Notes: a model not told the origin generated them from the sequence alone. Numbered from the stretch's first letter, positions 1 through 8,292 are shown. The stretch: DNA of 64,000 nt from Sphingobium wenxiniae (GCF_007830065.1 NZ_VLKK01000001.1:1-64000), one strand, 5' to 3'. Program-made: numbers and translations.

Positions 1-345
1 CAGGACCGCTGCTCTGGCAAGCGCGGAGTTTACCACCTTGCGCCTGCGGCTGCTCAAGGTCGCTGCGCGCGTCGTAGAAAGTGCTAGCCGCATCCGCATT
101 GCCTTCGCTTCCGCCTGTCCGGATGCCGACCTGTTCCGCGCCCTCGTTCTCCGGCTGAAGCCTGCGCCGACGTAGCCCATGCGGCAGCGCCGCAGAACTC
201 CGAGCCCAGCCCTTCAACCCGAAAAGCCCATCAATCCGAATGCGGTGAAACAAACGCCAGCGATGCCGGTCGTCCGCGCAATACAGCCAGCCGCAGCAAA
301 TGCCCAGAGCGGACCCGAAACCGAGCGTCGTGAATAAGAGAGGCT
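1..345 (+). mobile_element. Right end of an IS1380-family insertion sequence (partial)
   Basis: The first 175 bases encode the last residues of an IS1380-type transposase. The next roughly 165 bases are non-coding and end where reverse-transcriptase coding sequence begins (in-frame SFDFLGYKF from base 346). The IS is therefore inserted inside drt3a. Its left end lies outside the window, so the terminal inverted repeat and target duplication cannot be paired. The junction is placed only approximately, between about 334 and 348: an in-frame TGA at 331-333 shows that the reading frame is IS sequence up to there. Confidence 0.7.
2..175 (+). CDS. IS1380-family DDE transposase, C-terminal fragment cut by the window edge
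   Basis: Frame 2 is open from the first base to TAG at 173-175 and gives 57 residues. They include LRLRLLKVAARVVESASRIR followed by IAFASACPDADLFRALVLRL. The pattern L..KVAARVVE...RIRI..ASACPDA.LFR is the usual end of IS1380-family transposases in alphaproteobacteria, which act by DDE cut-and-paste transposition. The start and catalytic core are upstream of the window, so whether the element is intact is unknown. Family assignment is by recognised motif, not by a search. Confidence 0.75.
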   Translation, partial: RTAALASAEFTTLRLRLLKVAARVVESASRIRIAFASACPDADLFRALVLRLKPAPT

Positions 346-873
346 AGCTTCGATTTTCTCGGCTATAAGTTTACTGCAGAACAGCGGGTTAACCGCGAGA
401 AACCGCGAAAGGTCTGGCTAGCAATAGCCGAGCGGAAGACGCGCCTTATGAAAACGCGCATCTATTTGTCCCTTAAGACTTTCATGAAGGACGGTGACGG
501 AGCGATGCTAGTGGATCGACTTCGTGTTCTAACAAGCAACTATCGAATCAATCGACGCGGCATAAATGCAATACGACGATCGAGATACATCTACGCGGGA
601 ATTTATTACAATTATTGGCGCTGCGGTGAATATATCGATGGAAAGCACTATCCATCGGCACCTGCGAGCCTGCGTGAAATCGATAATTTCTTGCATGGTC
701 ATATGAAGTCAAGGGGTAGTAAATTTAAGACCACGCTCGAGCTTCGCCTGGCACCGGTACAGCGACGGGTGATCGACAGTCTATCGTTCGAGCGCGGCTT
801 TGCGGGGCGCAGAATGGTGCGTGTGCCTTTCTCGCGATTCTCAAAACTAAAGGCGATTTGGCGCAATGTCTGA
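346..873 (+). pseudogene. drt3a: Drt3a (UG3-type antiviral reverse transcriptase), 5'-truncated by the IS
   Basis: This is a C-terminal fragment of a defence reverse transcriptase. The frame is open from 334 and begins with RT motif E (SFDFLGYKF), then a thumb region. It carries RKVWLAIAERKTRLMKTRIY, RLRVLTSNY, AGIYYNY and a terminal SFERGF...FSRFSKLKAIWRN, which match the end of Drt3a as I remember it. Palm motifs A to D, including the catalytic aspartates, are missing, replaced by IS sequence. The first usable start is ATG 448, giving 141 residues that cannot be catalytic. The stop overlaps the drt3b start by 8 bp, so the pair was translationally coupled. An alternative is some other UG-group RT, but the partner gene argues for DRT3. 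Confidence 0.8.
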
Positions 874-2800
874 CGCTTCACGATCACTTCTGGCACGAAG
901 TCTGCTGACAGACACGCTGCCGTACGAGGTCCCTGTCATATTCTCCAACGATAAGCTGCACTCGGCTTTGTCCGCGACAATGCCTTCCCAGGTCGCGAGG
1001 TTGTGGGAAAAGATGCGTTCGGGTCGCAAAGACTACACCATTCCCTACAACTACGAGATTGCCAAGGACGATAATCGGACTACGACCCTCAGTATAGTTC
1101 ATCCACGCATACAGGAAGAGATGGCGGCGTTTTACGAGGCACATAACTCCAGCCTCTTGAGCCACTGCGCCGATGGACGAATTTCACTTAGGCGACCGGT
1201 TAACCTTGCTTCCCCGTATGTCTCTAGTCAGACCGTTGATGTGGAAGGACGACTCCGTCTTGGTGTCGCGCAAATTCTCGTAGATGAGGAGCAGCCGGAC
1301 GTTTCTCACCTCCCGTCTTATTTCGCGTACGGGAAATACAATCTGTTGGGTAAGTTCATCGGATCGCGCGAGTTCATCAGGTTGGAAGGACGCTACCTGC
1401 GATACCGCACGCTCGATATTTCAAAATGCTTCTATAATATTTACTCTCATACGGTTAACTGGGCTGTTAAAGACAAGCTGCTCGCAAAAGAATTTAAATC
1501 TGCGTACTCATTTGAAGCGCAGTTTGATAAGCTTATGCAGCGCGCAAATTACAATGAAACGAATGGAATAGTTGTTGGTCCAGAATTTTCACGGGTGTTT
1601 GCAGAGATTATACTGCAACGCGTGGATCAAAAAGTTATAGATAAACTTGCGGTTGATGGATTGGTATTTAATAAAGACTATGAAATTCGACGGTATGTGG
1701 ACGATTTTTTTGTATTCTCGAATGCGACTGAAACTCTTGATAAGGTCGAAAACGAGATTCGCGCCCAACTTGAGTTCTACAAACTTTATGTGAACGAGAA
1801 GAAGGTCGAAACATTCACTCGCCCGTTCGTTTCAAAGCTCTCTTTGGCTAGGCAGGAAGTCGGAAGCCTGCTGCGCAACGTCCGGTCAGCCTTGCATGAT
1901 CTGCGCAAGTCGGCAGACCCGAAAGACGCTCGCAGACATCATAGGCACTTGAAGGCCTTGATGGGCGAAATCCGATTGGTGGTTTCCAAGCATGAGATCG
2001 CCTTTGCAAACATTAGCGGCTGGGTAATGTCGCGGTTGAAACGGTTGAGCCGCGTAGCGATGAGTTCAATGAAGGGGGAACTACCTGAAGGCATGCAGGC
2101 GCTGATCGGCGATGTTGTTGTCACGATTGTGGAACAGATGTTCTACATCTGCGCGATCGATACGCGGGTACGCTCGACATATTCGATCGCACAGCTCTGC
2201 TTATCGCTGCGCGAGAATATGTCGCTGTTTTCTGAGGAGCAGCAGGATCTCATTGCACATGTAATTATGGACCAGTGTCTTGCCATCCTTCGCGCCACGC
2301 GATCACGGGAAGGAGAAAGGTTTGGGCGCCGAGATTCGGTGGAGGTCTTCAATCTGCTTATTGTCGGTGCATTGTTCGTCGGTCCAGAATTCATGCGCTC
2401 CAGCGAGGTGCAAGAGGTTCTGCGTGCATTCTATGATAACGAGCGCATCTCTTATTTTGCGTTCATAACGCTCAAGTTTTGCTACCTTCGGGACGTATCT
2501 CGCTTCAGTTCGGAACTGGCAGCGATCAACGATCTGGTCGAAGCCCGAATCACTGCTTCTTCTGTGGATTTCATGAGGGACACCGAGGAGTATCTCCTTC
2601 TGAATGAATGGATATCGTCTCCGGATCTCTCTGCACCTAAAAAGCGCGATGTTCTAAACCTGATTTTTGGCGCTGAGTTGTTCGGTAAGAATGCCACACA
2701 GGAACTTGGTAGATGGACGGGCTTCGTCGACTGGAGTGGCCTTAGCGTCTATCACCTCCTTGCGAAAAAGGAGTTGCGCCCTGTCTATGCCTGGGGTTAG
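866..2800 (+). CDS. drt3b: Drt3b, UG8-type antiviral reverse transcriptase of a DRT3 system
   Basis: A 644-residue reverse transcriptase of the unknown-group/DRT class. RT motifs are in order: motif A LDISKCFYNIYSH (D184), motif B TNGIVVGPEFSRVFAEIIL (about 233-251), motif C RRYVDDFFVF with catalytic D279 and D280, and motif D LEFYKLYVNEKKVE (about 302-315). The N-terminus (LLTDTLPYEVPVIFSND, then YTIPYNYEI) and the long helical C-terminal extension after about 340 match Drt3b from memory. There is no maturase, HNH or protease domain, so group II introns and retroviral elements do not fit. In known DRT3 systems Drt3a, Drt3b and an ncRNA together block phage. Here the partner is truncated, so Drt3b is intact but probably an orphan. 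Codon use is AT-richer than downstream genes, suggesting acquisition. Confidence 0.9.
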   Translation: MSDASRSLLARSLLTDTLPYEVPVIFSNDKLHSALSATMPSQVARLWEKMRSGRKDYTIPYNYEIAKDDNRTTTLSIVHPRIQEEMAAFYEAHNSSLLSHCADGRISLRRPVNLASPYVSSQTVDVEGRLRLGVAQILVDEEQPDVSHLPSYFAYGKYNLLGKFIGSREFIRLEGRYLRYRTLDISKCFYNIYSHTVNWAVKDKLLAKEFKSAYSFEAQFDKLMQRANYNETNGIVVGPEFSRVFAEIILQRVDQKVIDKLAVDGLVFNKDYEIRRYVDDFFVFSNATETLDKVENEIRAQLEFYKLYVNEKKVETFTRPFVSKLSLARQEVGSLLRNVRSALHDLRKSADPKDARRHHRHLKALMGEIRLVVSKHEIAFANISGWVMSRLKRLSRVAMSSMKGELPEGMQALIGDVVVTIVEQMFYICAIDTRVRSTYSIAQLCLSLRENMSLFSEEQQDLIAHVIMDQCLAILRATRSREGERFGRRDSVEVFNLLIVGALFVGPEFMRSSEVQEVLRAFYDNERISYFAFITLKFCYLRDVSRFSSELAAINDLVEARITASSVDFMRDTEEYLLLNEWISSPDLSAPKKRDVLNLIFGAELFGKNATQELGRWTGFVDWSGLSVYHLLAKKELRPVYAWG

Positions 2801-3136
2801 CTCCGTAGGTCGGCATTCCCGCCAGCATCAGTTCGTCTGATGACAACGCACTTGGTTTTTTGCATCCCTGGGATGCGTTGGAGGCCTCGTTCGGGCCGCA
2901 AGGCACACACGTCGCGGGGGTGTCGACACATTGCTGTTCCGCGCGTCTCAAAGGCTTTCGGCTAGGTAATAGCGTGAGAGATGCCGATTACTTATCCCTG
3001 TGGAAGCCACGGGCATTGCATAGCCTGAATCGACCACTCCCGCGCGGCAAGTCGTTATTGCGGTGCTTATCCGGTACCAATCCCAGGCGTACGTGAACGA
3101 ACGCCGATTGAATCGGATTAAGCTCTTGTTTTTAGT
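2801..3136 (+). ncRNA. Candidate DRT3-associated structured ncRNA
   Basis: This stretch of about 340 bases holds no convincing gene but many perfect complementary arms: CATCAG/CTGATG (2826-2831 with 2837-2842); CAACGCA/TGCGTTG (2844-2850 with 2874-2880) competing with GCATCC/GGATGC (2862-2867 with 2871-2876); the palindrome GTGTCGACAC (2920-2929); a long-range CCGCGCG/CGCGCGG (2939-2945 with 3041-3047) enclosing TCTCA/TGAGA (2946-2950 with 2975-2979) and GCTA/TAGC (2961-2964 with 2970-2973); and CCGAT/ATCGG near 3104-3116 before a T-rich run at 3127-3133. An ACACAC tract lies at 2905-2910. DRT3 systems carry an ncRNA and, as I recall, it contains a conserved ACACAC template. Ends and identity are inferred. 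Confidence 0.5.
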
Positions 3137-3144
3137 GAATAAAA

Positions 3145-3220
3145 TGGTGAGCCCTGCTGGGTTCGAACCAGCGACCTACTGATTAAAAGTCAGTTGCTCT
3201 ACCGACTGAGCTAAGGGCCC
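3145..3220 (-). tRNA. tRNA-Lys (anticodon TTT)
   Basis: The minus strand folds as a canonical tRNA: acceptor GGGCCCT paired with AGGGCTC, D-arm AGCTCAGTCGGTAGAGC, anticodon stem CTGA with loop CTTTTAA (anticodon TTT), and T-arm with GGTTCGAACCC. A CCA end is encoded (complement of 3145-3147). The 3' end faces the defence genes, the side at which site-specific integrases usually insert DNA. No second copy of the 3' end is visible in the window. Confidence 0.97.
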
Positions 3221-3261
3221 CGAATGAGGTTGGCCCGCACTAGTGAGGCTGATGCGGATGG

Positions 3262-3774
3262 TCAACCTCTCGCGGCATCTTTTGTCCTTGCTTTCATGAG
3301 GCGTCCGTGGAGATGCCGCACAGTCAAGCCGGACCGGGGATCGCGCCATTTCGGAACGATGCCCAGGAGAGGCTTCAAGACGAAGTCTCGCGTCCGGAAA
3401 GCGCGATGGGGGATGGAAAGACGCGGACTTTCCCAACGTCCGCCCGACCATAGGATTATATCGATATCCATGGTTCTCGCCCCCCACCGGCGAAACCGGC
3501 GGCGGCCCATGATGCGTTCGATCTTCTGCAATTCCCGCAGCAGCTCTTCGGGGGGCAAGGCGGTTTCCAGCAACAGGGCGCCATTGGTGAAAAGGCGGCG
3601 CGACGGCCCCAGCGGAGGCGTCGTGAAAAGGGGTGAGGCACATCGTGTCCGCCCGATTTCGGCGAGCCGCTCCGTTACCTCCCGCAGCAGGCGCGCCGGA
3701 GGGCGATCGGCGGACAAGGGACGATTGGAACCCAGCGAAAGCGCATAGGAATGAAGATGGCTTGTGCCCGGCAT
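3262..3774 (-). CDS. folK: 2-amino-4-hydroxy-6-hydroxymethyldihydropteridine pyrophosphokinase
   Basis: FolK transfers pyrophosphate from ATP to 6-hydroxymethyl-7,8-dihydropterin in folate synthesis, in the cytoplasm. The 170-residue protein has the family signatures: ALSLGSN near the start (11-17), the catalytic stretch RFRRWGARTMDIDI (93-106) with the two Mg-binding aspartates of DIDI, and IPHRAFRTRDFVLKPLLGI (121-139). Length is normal. The start at 3774 places the substrate motif close to the N-terminus as in other FolK proteins. It is divergent from the uracil-DNA glycosylase gene, with 26 bases between starts. No other folate gene is adjacent. Confidence 0.93.
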   Translation of the reverse strand: MPGTSHLHSYALSLGSNRPLSADRPPARLLREVTERLAEIGRTRCASPLFTTPPLGPSRRLFTNGALLLETALPPEELLRELQKIERIMGRRRFRRWGARTMDIDIILWSGGRWESPRLSIPHRAFRTRDFVLKPLLGIVPKWRDPRSGLTVRHLHGRLMKARTKDAARG

Positions 3775-3800
3775 CCCGGAACGCCTATCTGCTTCGCGAG

Positions 3801-4454
3801 ATGCTGGAAAGTCCCTTGCCCCAAACCGAGCCGCCTCATGATTGCCCGCGCTGTCCCCGGCTCGTGGATTTGCGTGACGCCTGCCGTGCGGAACATCCCG
3901 ATTGGTGGAACGCGCCGGTCCCCGCCTTCGGCGATCCCGATGCGCGAATCGCGATTATCGGCCTGGCGCCCGGCAAGCATGGAGCCAACCGCACGGGGCG
4001 GCCCTTCACGGGCGACTATGCGGGCGACCTCCTGTTCGCGACGCTGGCGAAATTCGGCTTGGCGGAGGGCAGCTATATGGCGCGGCCGGATGACGGTCTG
4101 GCCTTGCGCGATATCATCATCCTCAATTCGGTCAAATGCCTGCCGCCTCAGAACAAGCCGTCGCCCGACGAGGCCCGCAACTGCCGGCCCTTCCTGGCGC
4201 AGGCTGTGGCGGCATTGTCAAAAGCGCGGACTTTCATCGCGCTGGGTCAGATCGCCCACCAGTCGGCGGTCAAGGTCCTGGGAGGCAAGTTGCCCAAGGC
4301 GCGTTTCGGGCATCTGGCGGAGCATAAAATGCCTGATGGCCGCATTCTGATCGATAGCTATCATTGCTCTCGATATAATCAGAATACGGGACGGCTCACC
4401 GCCGGAATGTTCGAAGCCGTGTTCGCGCGGGCGGTGGAACTCGCCTGCGGCTGA
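3801..4454 (+). CDS. Type 5 uracil-DNA glycosylase (UDGb-like)
   Basis: It removes uracil and related deaminated bases from DNA to start base excision repair. The 217-residue protein carries GLAPGKHGANRTGRPFTGD (54-72), the hallmark of family 5 enzymes, and a C-terminal SYHCSRYNQNTGRLT (186-200), where the usual form is HPSRQN-like; the HCSRYN here is slightly unusual. Four cysteines at C15, C18, C113 and C128 fit the [4Fe-4S] cluster of family 4/5 enzymes. The ATG at 3801 was chosen because the CPRC pair then lies near the N-terminus; a longer frame exists upstream but overlaps folK on the other strand. Confidence 0.88.
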   Translation: MLESPLPQTEPPHDCPRCPRLVDLRDACRAEHPDWWNAPVPAFGDPDARIAIIGLAPGKHGANRTGRPFTGDYAGDLLFATLAKFGLAEGSYMARPDDGLALRDIIILNSVKCLPPQNKPSPDEARNCRPFLAQAVAALSKARTFIALGQIAHQSAVKVLGGKLPKARFGHLAEHKMPDGRILIDSYHCSRYNQNTGRLTAGMFEAVFARAVELACG

Positions 4455-4478
4455 ACGGCTGCGGCCCATCGCCGGCCT

Positions 4479-5327
4479 TCAGATATCCTGCGTAATGCGC
4501 GTGTAAAGCTCGGGCCGGCGGTCGCGGAAAAAGCCCATGCCGGCCCGGTGCTTCCGTGCCCGTTCCAGGTCAAGCGTCGCCACCAGCGCGCCGTTGTCCT
4601 TCGCGTCGGCCTCCGCGACGAAATCGCCCCATTCGTCGGTGATGAAGCTATGACCGTAGAAGGACTGCCCGTCCTCTTCGCCGATCCGGTTGGCGGCGAT
4701 CACCGGCATGCAGTTGCTGACGGCATGACCGATCATCGCCCGCCGCCACATGCGGCTGGTGTCCAGGTCGGCGTCATAAGGCTCCGATCCGATGGCCGTC
4801 GGGTAGAACAGCATCTCCGCGCCCATCAGCGCCATGGCGCGGGCGGTTTCGGGATACCACTGGTCCCAGCAGATGCCGACGCCGATCGTGCCGTGCCGCG
4901 TTTCCCACACCTTGAAACCGCTATTGCCGGGCCGGAAATAATATTTCTCCTGATATCCGGGGCCGTCGGGAATGTGGCTCTTGCGATAAAGCCCCATGAT
5001 CTCGCCCTGATCGTCGATCATGGCGAGCGAATTATAATAATGCTGCCCATCGCGCTCAAAGAAACTGGTGGGGATATAGACGCCTTCCGCCTTCGCCACC
5101 TTACGCATTTCCTGGACGGCGGGATGGGTGTCCATGGGCTGCGCGCCAGCGAACAGCGCCTCTTCCTGCGTCTTGCAGAAATAGGGGCCTTCGAACAATT
5201 CTGGCGGCAGGACGATCCGGGCGCCCCGCGCCGCGGCCTTGACGACATGGGCGGCCACCATGTCGATATTGCCGGTCCTGTCCTCCGAAAAAGCGAGCTG
5301 AAGCGCGGCTACGGTGACTTGAGACAT
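4479..5327 (-). CDS. aguB: N-carbamoylputrescine amidase
   Basis: A nitrilase-superfamily amidase that hydrolyses N-carbamoylputrescine to putrescine, CO2 and ammonia. The catalytic triad is visible: E43 in LPPELFEGPYF, K116 in YRKSHIPDGPGYQEKYYF and C153 in GVGICWDQWYPE. Length (282 residues) is typical. I chose ATG 5327 (MSQVTVAALQ) over an ATG 27 bases further upstream because the beta-strand VTVAALQ should start the fold. It lies downstream of aguA on the same strand, with 49 bases between, so the two form the agmatine-to-putrescine pathway. Confidence 0.92.
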   Translation of the reverse strand: MSQVTVAALQLAFSEDRTGNIDMVAAHVVKAAARGARIVLPPELFEGPYFCKTQEEALFAGAQPMDTHPAVQEMRKVAKAEGVYIPTSFFERDGQHYYNSLAMIDDQGEIMGLYRKSHIPDGPGYQEKYYFRPGNSGFKVWETRHGTIGVGICWDQWYPETARAMALMGAEMLFYPTAIGSEPYDADLDTSRMWRRAMIGHAVSNCMPVIAANRIGEEDGQSFYGHSFITDEWGDFVAEADAKDNGALVATLDLERARKHRAGMGFFRDRRPELYTRITQDI

Positions 5328-5376
5328 TCGGAAAACTCCGTTCTTTCCGATCAATATGGAAAATGGGAGGACAGGT

Positions 5377-6360
5377 TCAACGCGATGGCATCTGCTGGCT
5401 GGTGCAATGGAAGCCGCCGCCGCCGGACAGGATGGCGTTGCCGGGCAGTCCCACTATGTCGCGTCCGGGGAAGAACGGCTTCAACGCCTCCAGCGCCGCC
5501 TTGTCATTGGGGCAGCCATAGACCGGCACGATGACGGCGGCGTTGCCGATATAGAAATTCATGTAGCTCGCCGGGATCGGCTGACCGTCCACCATCACCA
5601 GGCCGGGGGAGGGGATGGAGACGATATCCACTCCATGCGCCCTGGCCCGCGCCCGCGCGTCGGCATAGATGGCGGCGTTGGGGTCGTCCTCGCCCGCCGC
5701 TTCGGGCAGGGCCAATATGCCGGGCGCGACGAAGCGGGCGAGGTTGTCGACATGCCCATCCGTATGATCGCCCAGCAGCCCGTCGCCCAGCCACAGCATA
5801 TCCGAAAGACCAAGGCTCCCCGCCAGCAGCGTCTCGATCTTTCCCCGGTCGAGGTCGGGGTTGCGATTGGGGTTGAGCAGGCATTGCTCGGTCGTGACGA
5901 ACAGGCCCGTGCCGTCCGTATCGATCGCCCCGCCTTCCAGCACCCAATGCTGGGTATCGGTGGGCAGGCCGGTCATGGCGGCCAGCCGCGCGCCGATATC
6001 CTCGTCGCCCGCCATTTCATATTTGCCGCCCCAGCCGTTGAAGCCGAAGTCGACCAGAGCGCGCGCCTGTCCATCGCACACGGCAATCGGCGCGGTATCG
6101 CGCAGCCATACGTCGCCCAGCGTTTGCACGACGATGGCGACGCCCGTATGGGCCAGCTTGCGCGCTATTTCCGCATCCGCCTCATTGGCGACGACCAGAC
6201 GGACTTCCTCGCCGCGTCCATCCGCATGAACGGCGGTGGCGAAGTCCGCGATCTGCTGCCGCGCTTCGTCGAAAGCGCCGGGCCATTCGGCGGGATTGGT
6301 CGGAAAACCGATCCACACCCAGTCATGCGGCGCCCATTCGGCGGGCATTCGGAAGGTCAT
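5377..6360 (-). CDS. aguA: Agmatine deiminase
   Basis: This guanidino-group-modifying enzyme converts agmatine to N-carbamoylputrescine and ammonia, the step before AguB. Family motifs appear in order: PAEWAPHDWVWIGFP at the N-terminus, DVWLRDTAPIAV, EGGAIDTDG, LGDHTDGHVDN and, near the end, GGGGFHCTSQQMP with nucleophile C319. Length (327 residues) is somewhat shorter than the 360-370 usual for plant and Pseudomonas enzymes but all catalytic segments are present. The start at 6360 (MTFRMPAEW) is the one that gives the family N-terminus; the open frame runs further upstream without homology. Confidence 0.92.
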   Translation of the reverse strand: MTFRMPAEWAPHDWVWIGFPTNPAEWPGAFDEARQQIADFATAVHADGRGEEVRLVVANEADAEIARKLAHTGVAIVVQTLGDVWLRDTAPIAVCDGQARALVDFGFNGWGGKYEMAGDEDIGARLAAMTGLPTDTQHWVLEGGAIDTDGTGLFVTTEQCLLNPNRNPDLDRGKIETLLAGSLGLSDMLWLGDGLLGDHTDGHVDNLARFVAPGILALPEAAGEDDPNAAIYADARARARAHGVDIVSIPSPGLVMVDGQPIPASYMNFYIGNAAVIVPVYGCPNDKAALEALKPFFPGRDIVGLPGNAILSGGGGFHCTSQQMPSR

Positions 6361-6458
6361 CGCGATCCTTTCAGGGGAAGTGTCGCGGCCCCTTAGCAGC
6401 AGCGGCGGAAAAGGGGGAGGGGCATTTCGCCGCGCGGCCTGCCCTCCCTCCTTGGTGC

Positions 6459-8147
6459 TTATTGCCCGGCACGGCTCTTGTCGCGGATGGCGCGGAACTC
6501 GTCGCCCGCCACCCAGTTCGGCCAGTCCGCCGTACTGGCGAGCGCCCGCCCGACATCGAAGTAAAGCTGCACGTCGGCCTCCAAGCCTGTCCAGTCCCAA
6601 TTGGGATCATATTCGTCCTTGGGTCCGTGATAGCGATGCTCGGTATAATCCTCCGCCGCGGCCATGCCCGCCGGCGTCCCGCCCTTCACCAGATCCTCGC
6701 CGCCCTCGAAATAGAGCATCGGCACGCCATGCTTGGCGAAGCTGAAATGGTCGGAGCGGTAATAAAAGCCCTTTTCCGGCGTCGGTTCGACGGTGGCGGT
6801 CCGGCCTTGAGCCGCCAGCGCGCGGTTCAGATAGGCGTCGAGGTCGGACTTGCCCTTGCCGATCACCACGACATTCTTCGCCGGTCCCGCCATGCTGAGC
6901 GCGTCCATATTGACGCCGCCGACCGTCCGGCCGAGCGGGAAAACGGGATGATCGCCATAATAGGCCGATCCCAGCAGCCCCGATTCCTCTGCGGTCACGG
7001 CCAGGAACACCTGGCTGCGCTCCGTCGGCCCGGCCTTCACATTGGCCTCCGCCAGGGCGACCAGCGCCGCCGTGCCGGTCGCATTGTCGACCGCGCCGTT
7101 GCAGATATCGTCGCCATCCGGCGCGGCCTGACAGCGGCCCAGATGATCCCAATGCGCGCTGTAGAGCACATATTCGTCGGGCCGCGCCGTTCCCGGCAGC
7201 AGGGCGACGACATTCTTCGACATATGCTTGCGCAGGTCGTTGTCGAAGGAGAGGGAGGCTTTGACGCCTTTCAAGGGCACCGCCTTGAACCCCGGCTTCT
7301 TCGCCTGCGCCATCAACGTATCGAGATTGAGGCCGGCGCTCGCCATCAAGGCGGCGGCCTTGTCCTTCTGAATCCAGCCGATCGCGGCGGACTGGTCGGC
7401 ATTGCCGTTCGCATTGTCCGCGACCTGCTGCGCGCCCGTCCAGCTCGACTGCACGACATTCCAGCCATAGGCGGCGGGCACTGTGTCATGCACGATGATC
7501 GCGGCCTCCGCGCCCTGACGCGCGGCCTCCTCGAACTTGTAGGTCCAGCGGCCATAATAGGTCATCGCCCGCCCGTTGAACGGTCCCTCCAGCCCGGCGG
7601 CTTCATAGTCGGGATCGTTGACCAGGATGATGACGGTCTTGCCCTTCACATCCAGCCTGGCATAGTCGTTCCAGCCCTTTTCCGGCGCATTGATGCCATA
7701 GCCGACGAATACGACCGGGCTGTCCTTCACCGCGACATGGGGCTGGGTCGTGCGATAGGTGGCGGCGACCATCTCCGGCCCATAGGCGGCTTGCACCTTC
7801 GCCTTCCCGCCGGAGAAAGTCAGGGGCGATACATTCTTCGTCGTGATCTCGACCAGAGGCACGTCCTGAAACCAACTGCCGTTATTGCCGGGTTTCAAGC
7901 CGAGTTGGGCGAATTCGCCGGACAGCAGGGCGAGCGTCTTTTCCTCGCCGACCGTCCCCGGTGCGCGGCCTTCGAAGGCGTCGGAGGACAATAGCTTCAC
8001 CAGCCTTTTCATGGTGTCGACAGACGGTTCGACCTTCCTGGCGGGCGGTGGCGTTAGAGCACTGGCGGAGGCCGGCGGACCGGCTCCATCGGAAGCGCAG
8101 GCCGAAAGGGCAAGGGCGGCGGCAAGAACCGCGATCGAGCTATGCAT
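6459..8147 (-). CDS. M28-family metallopeptidase lipoprotein with PA domain
   Basis: A 562-residue exported zinc aminopeptidase-like protein. The N-terminus is a lipoprotein signal with lipobox LSAC (C17). A protease-associated insertion lies in the first half. The M28 zinc ligands follow: SAHWDHLG and NGAVDNATGTAALV (His, Asp), TAEESGLLGS (catalytic and bridging Glu), GVNMDALS (Asp) and YRSDHFSFAKHG (His). Substrate is probably peptides in the periplasm. It is on the same strand as aguA with about 100 bases between, but no functional link is evident. The ATG at 8147 is chosen because it directly precedes the signal sequence. Confidence 0.88.
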   Translation of the reverse strand: MHSSIAVLAAALALSACASDGAGPPASASALTPPPARKVEPSVDTMKRLVKLLSSDAFEGRAPGTVGEEKTLALLSGEFAQLGLKPGNNGSWFQDVPLVEITTKNVSPLTFSGGKAKVQAAYGPEMVAATYRTTQPHVAVKDSPVVFVGYGINAPEKGWNDYARLDVKGKTVIILVNDPDYEAAGLEGPFNGRAMTYYGRWTYKFEEAARQGAEAAIIVHDTVPAAYGWNVVQSSWTGAQQVADNANGNADQSAAIGWIQKDKAAALMASAGLNLDTLMAQAKKPGFKAVPLKGVKASLSFDNDLRKHMSKNVVALLPGTARPDEYVLYSAHWDHLGRCQAAPDGDDICNGAVDNATGTAALVALAEANVKAGPTERSQVFLAVTAEESGLLGSAYYGDHPVFPLGRTVGGVNMDALSMAGPAKNVVVIGKGKSDLDAYLNRALAAQGRTATVEPTPEKGFYYRSDHFSFAKHGVPMLYFEGGEDLVKGGTPAGMAAAEDYTEHRYHGPKDEYDPNWDWTGLEADVQLYFDVGRALASTADWPNWVAGDEFRAIRDKSRAGQ

Positions 8148-8292
8148 GACAGGGACCCTCGAAATGGCGATGCCTGCCGTGATGCCAGCCCATGCAAGGC
8201 TGCGCAAGATTGTTGCGCGGAAAAGAAGACGACCATGAGGGCTTGCAGATCCGCGCCGAATGGCGTGCAATGGTCATAAGCCCCATAATCGC

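Noticed and set aside
866-2800. Retron or group II intron reverse transcriptase
   Set aside because: There is no maturase (X) domain, no HNH endonuclease, and no msr/msd-type upstream RNA. The N-terminus and C-terminal extension match Drt3b, and a second RT gene overlaps it.
2742-3096. Open frames of 69 aa (minus, 2742-2951) and 78 aa (plus, 2860-3096) in the region after drt3b
   Set aside because: Neither has a ribosome-binding site or a plausible protein sequence, and both run through strongly paired segments. A folded RNA explains the region better.
3176-3748. Overlapping frames of 155 and 174 aa across tRNA-Lys and folK
   Set aside because: They are shadows of folK and the tRNA; the compositions are Arg/Pro-rich with no family resemblance.
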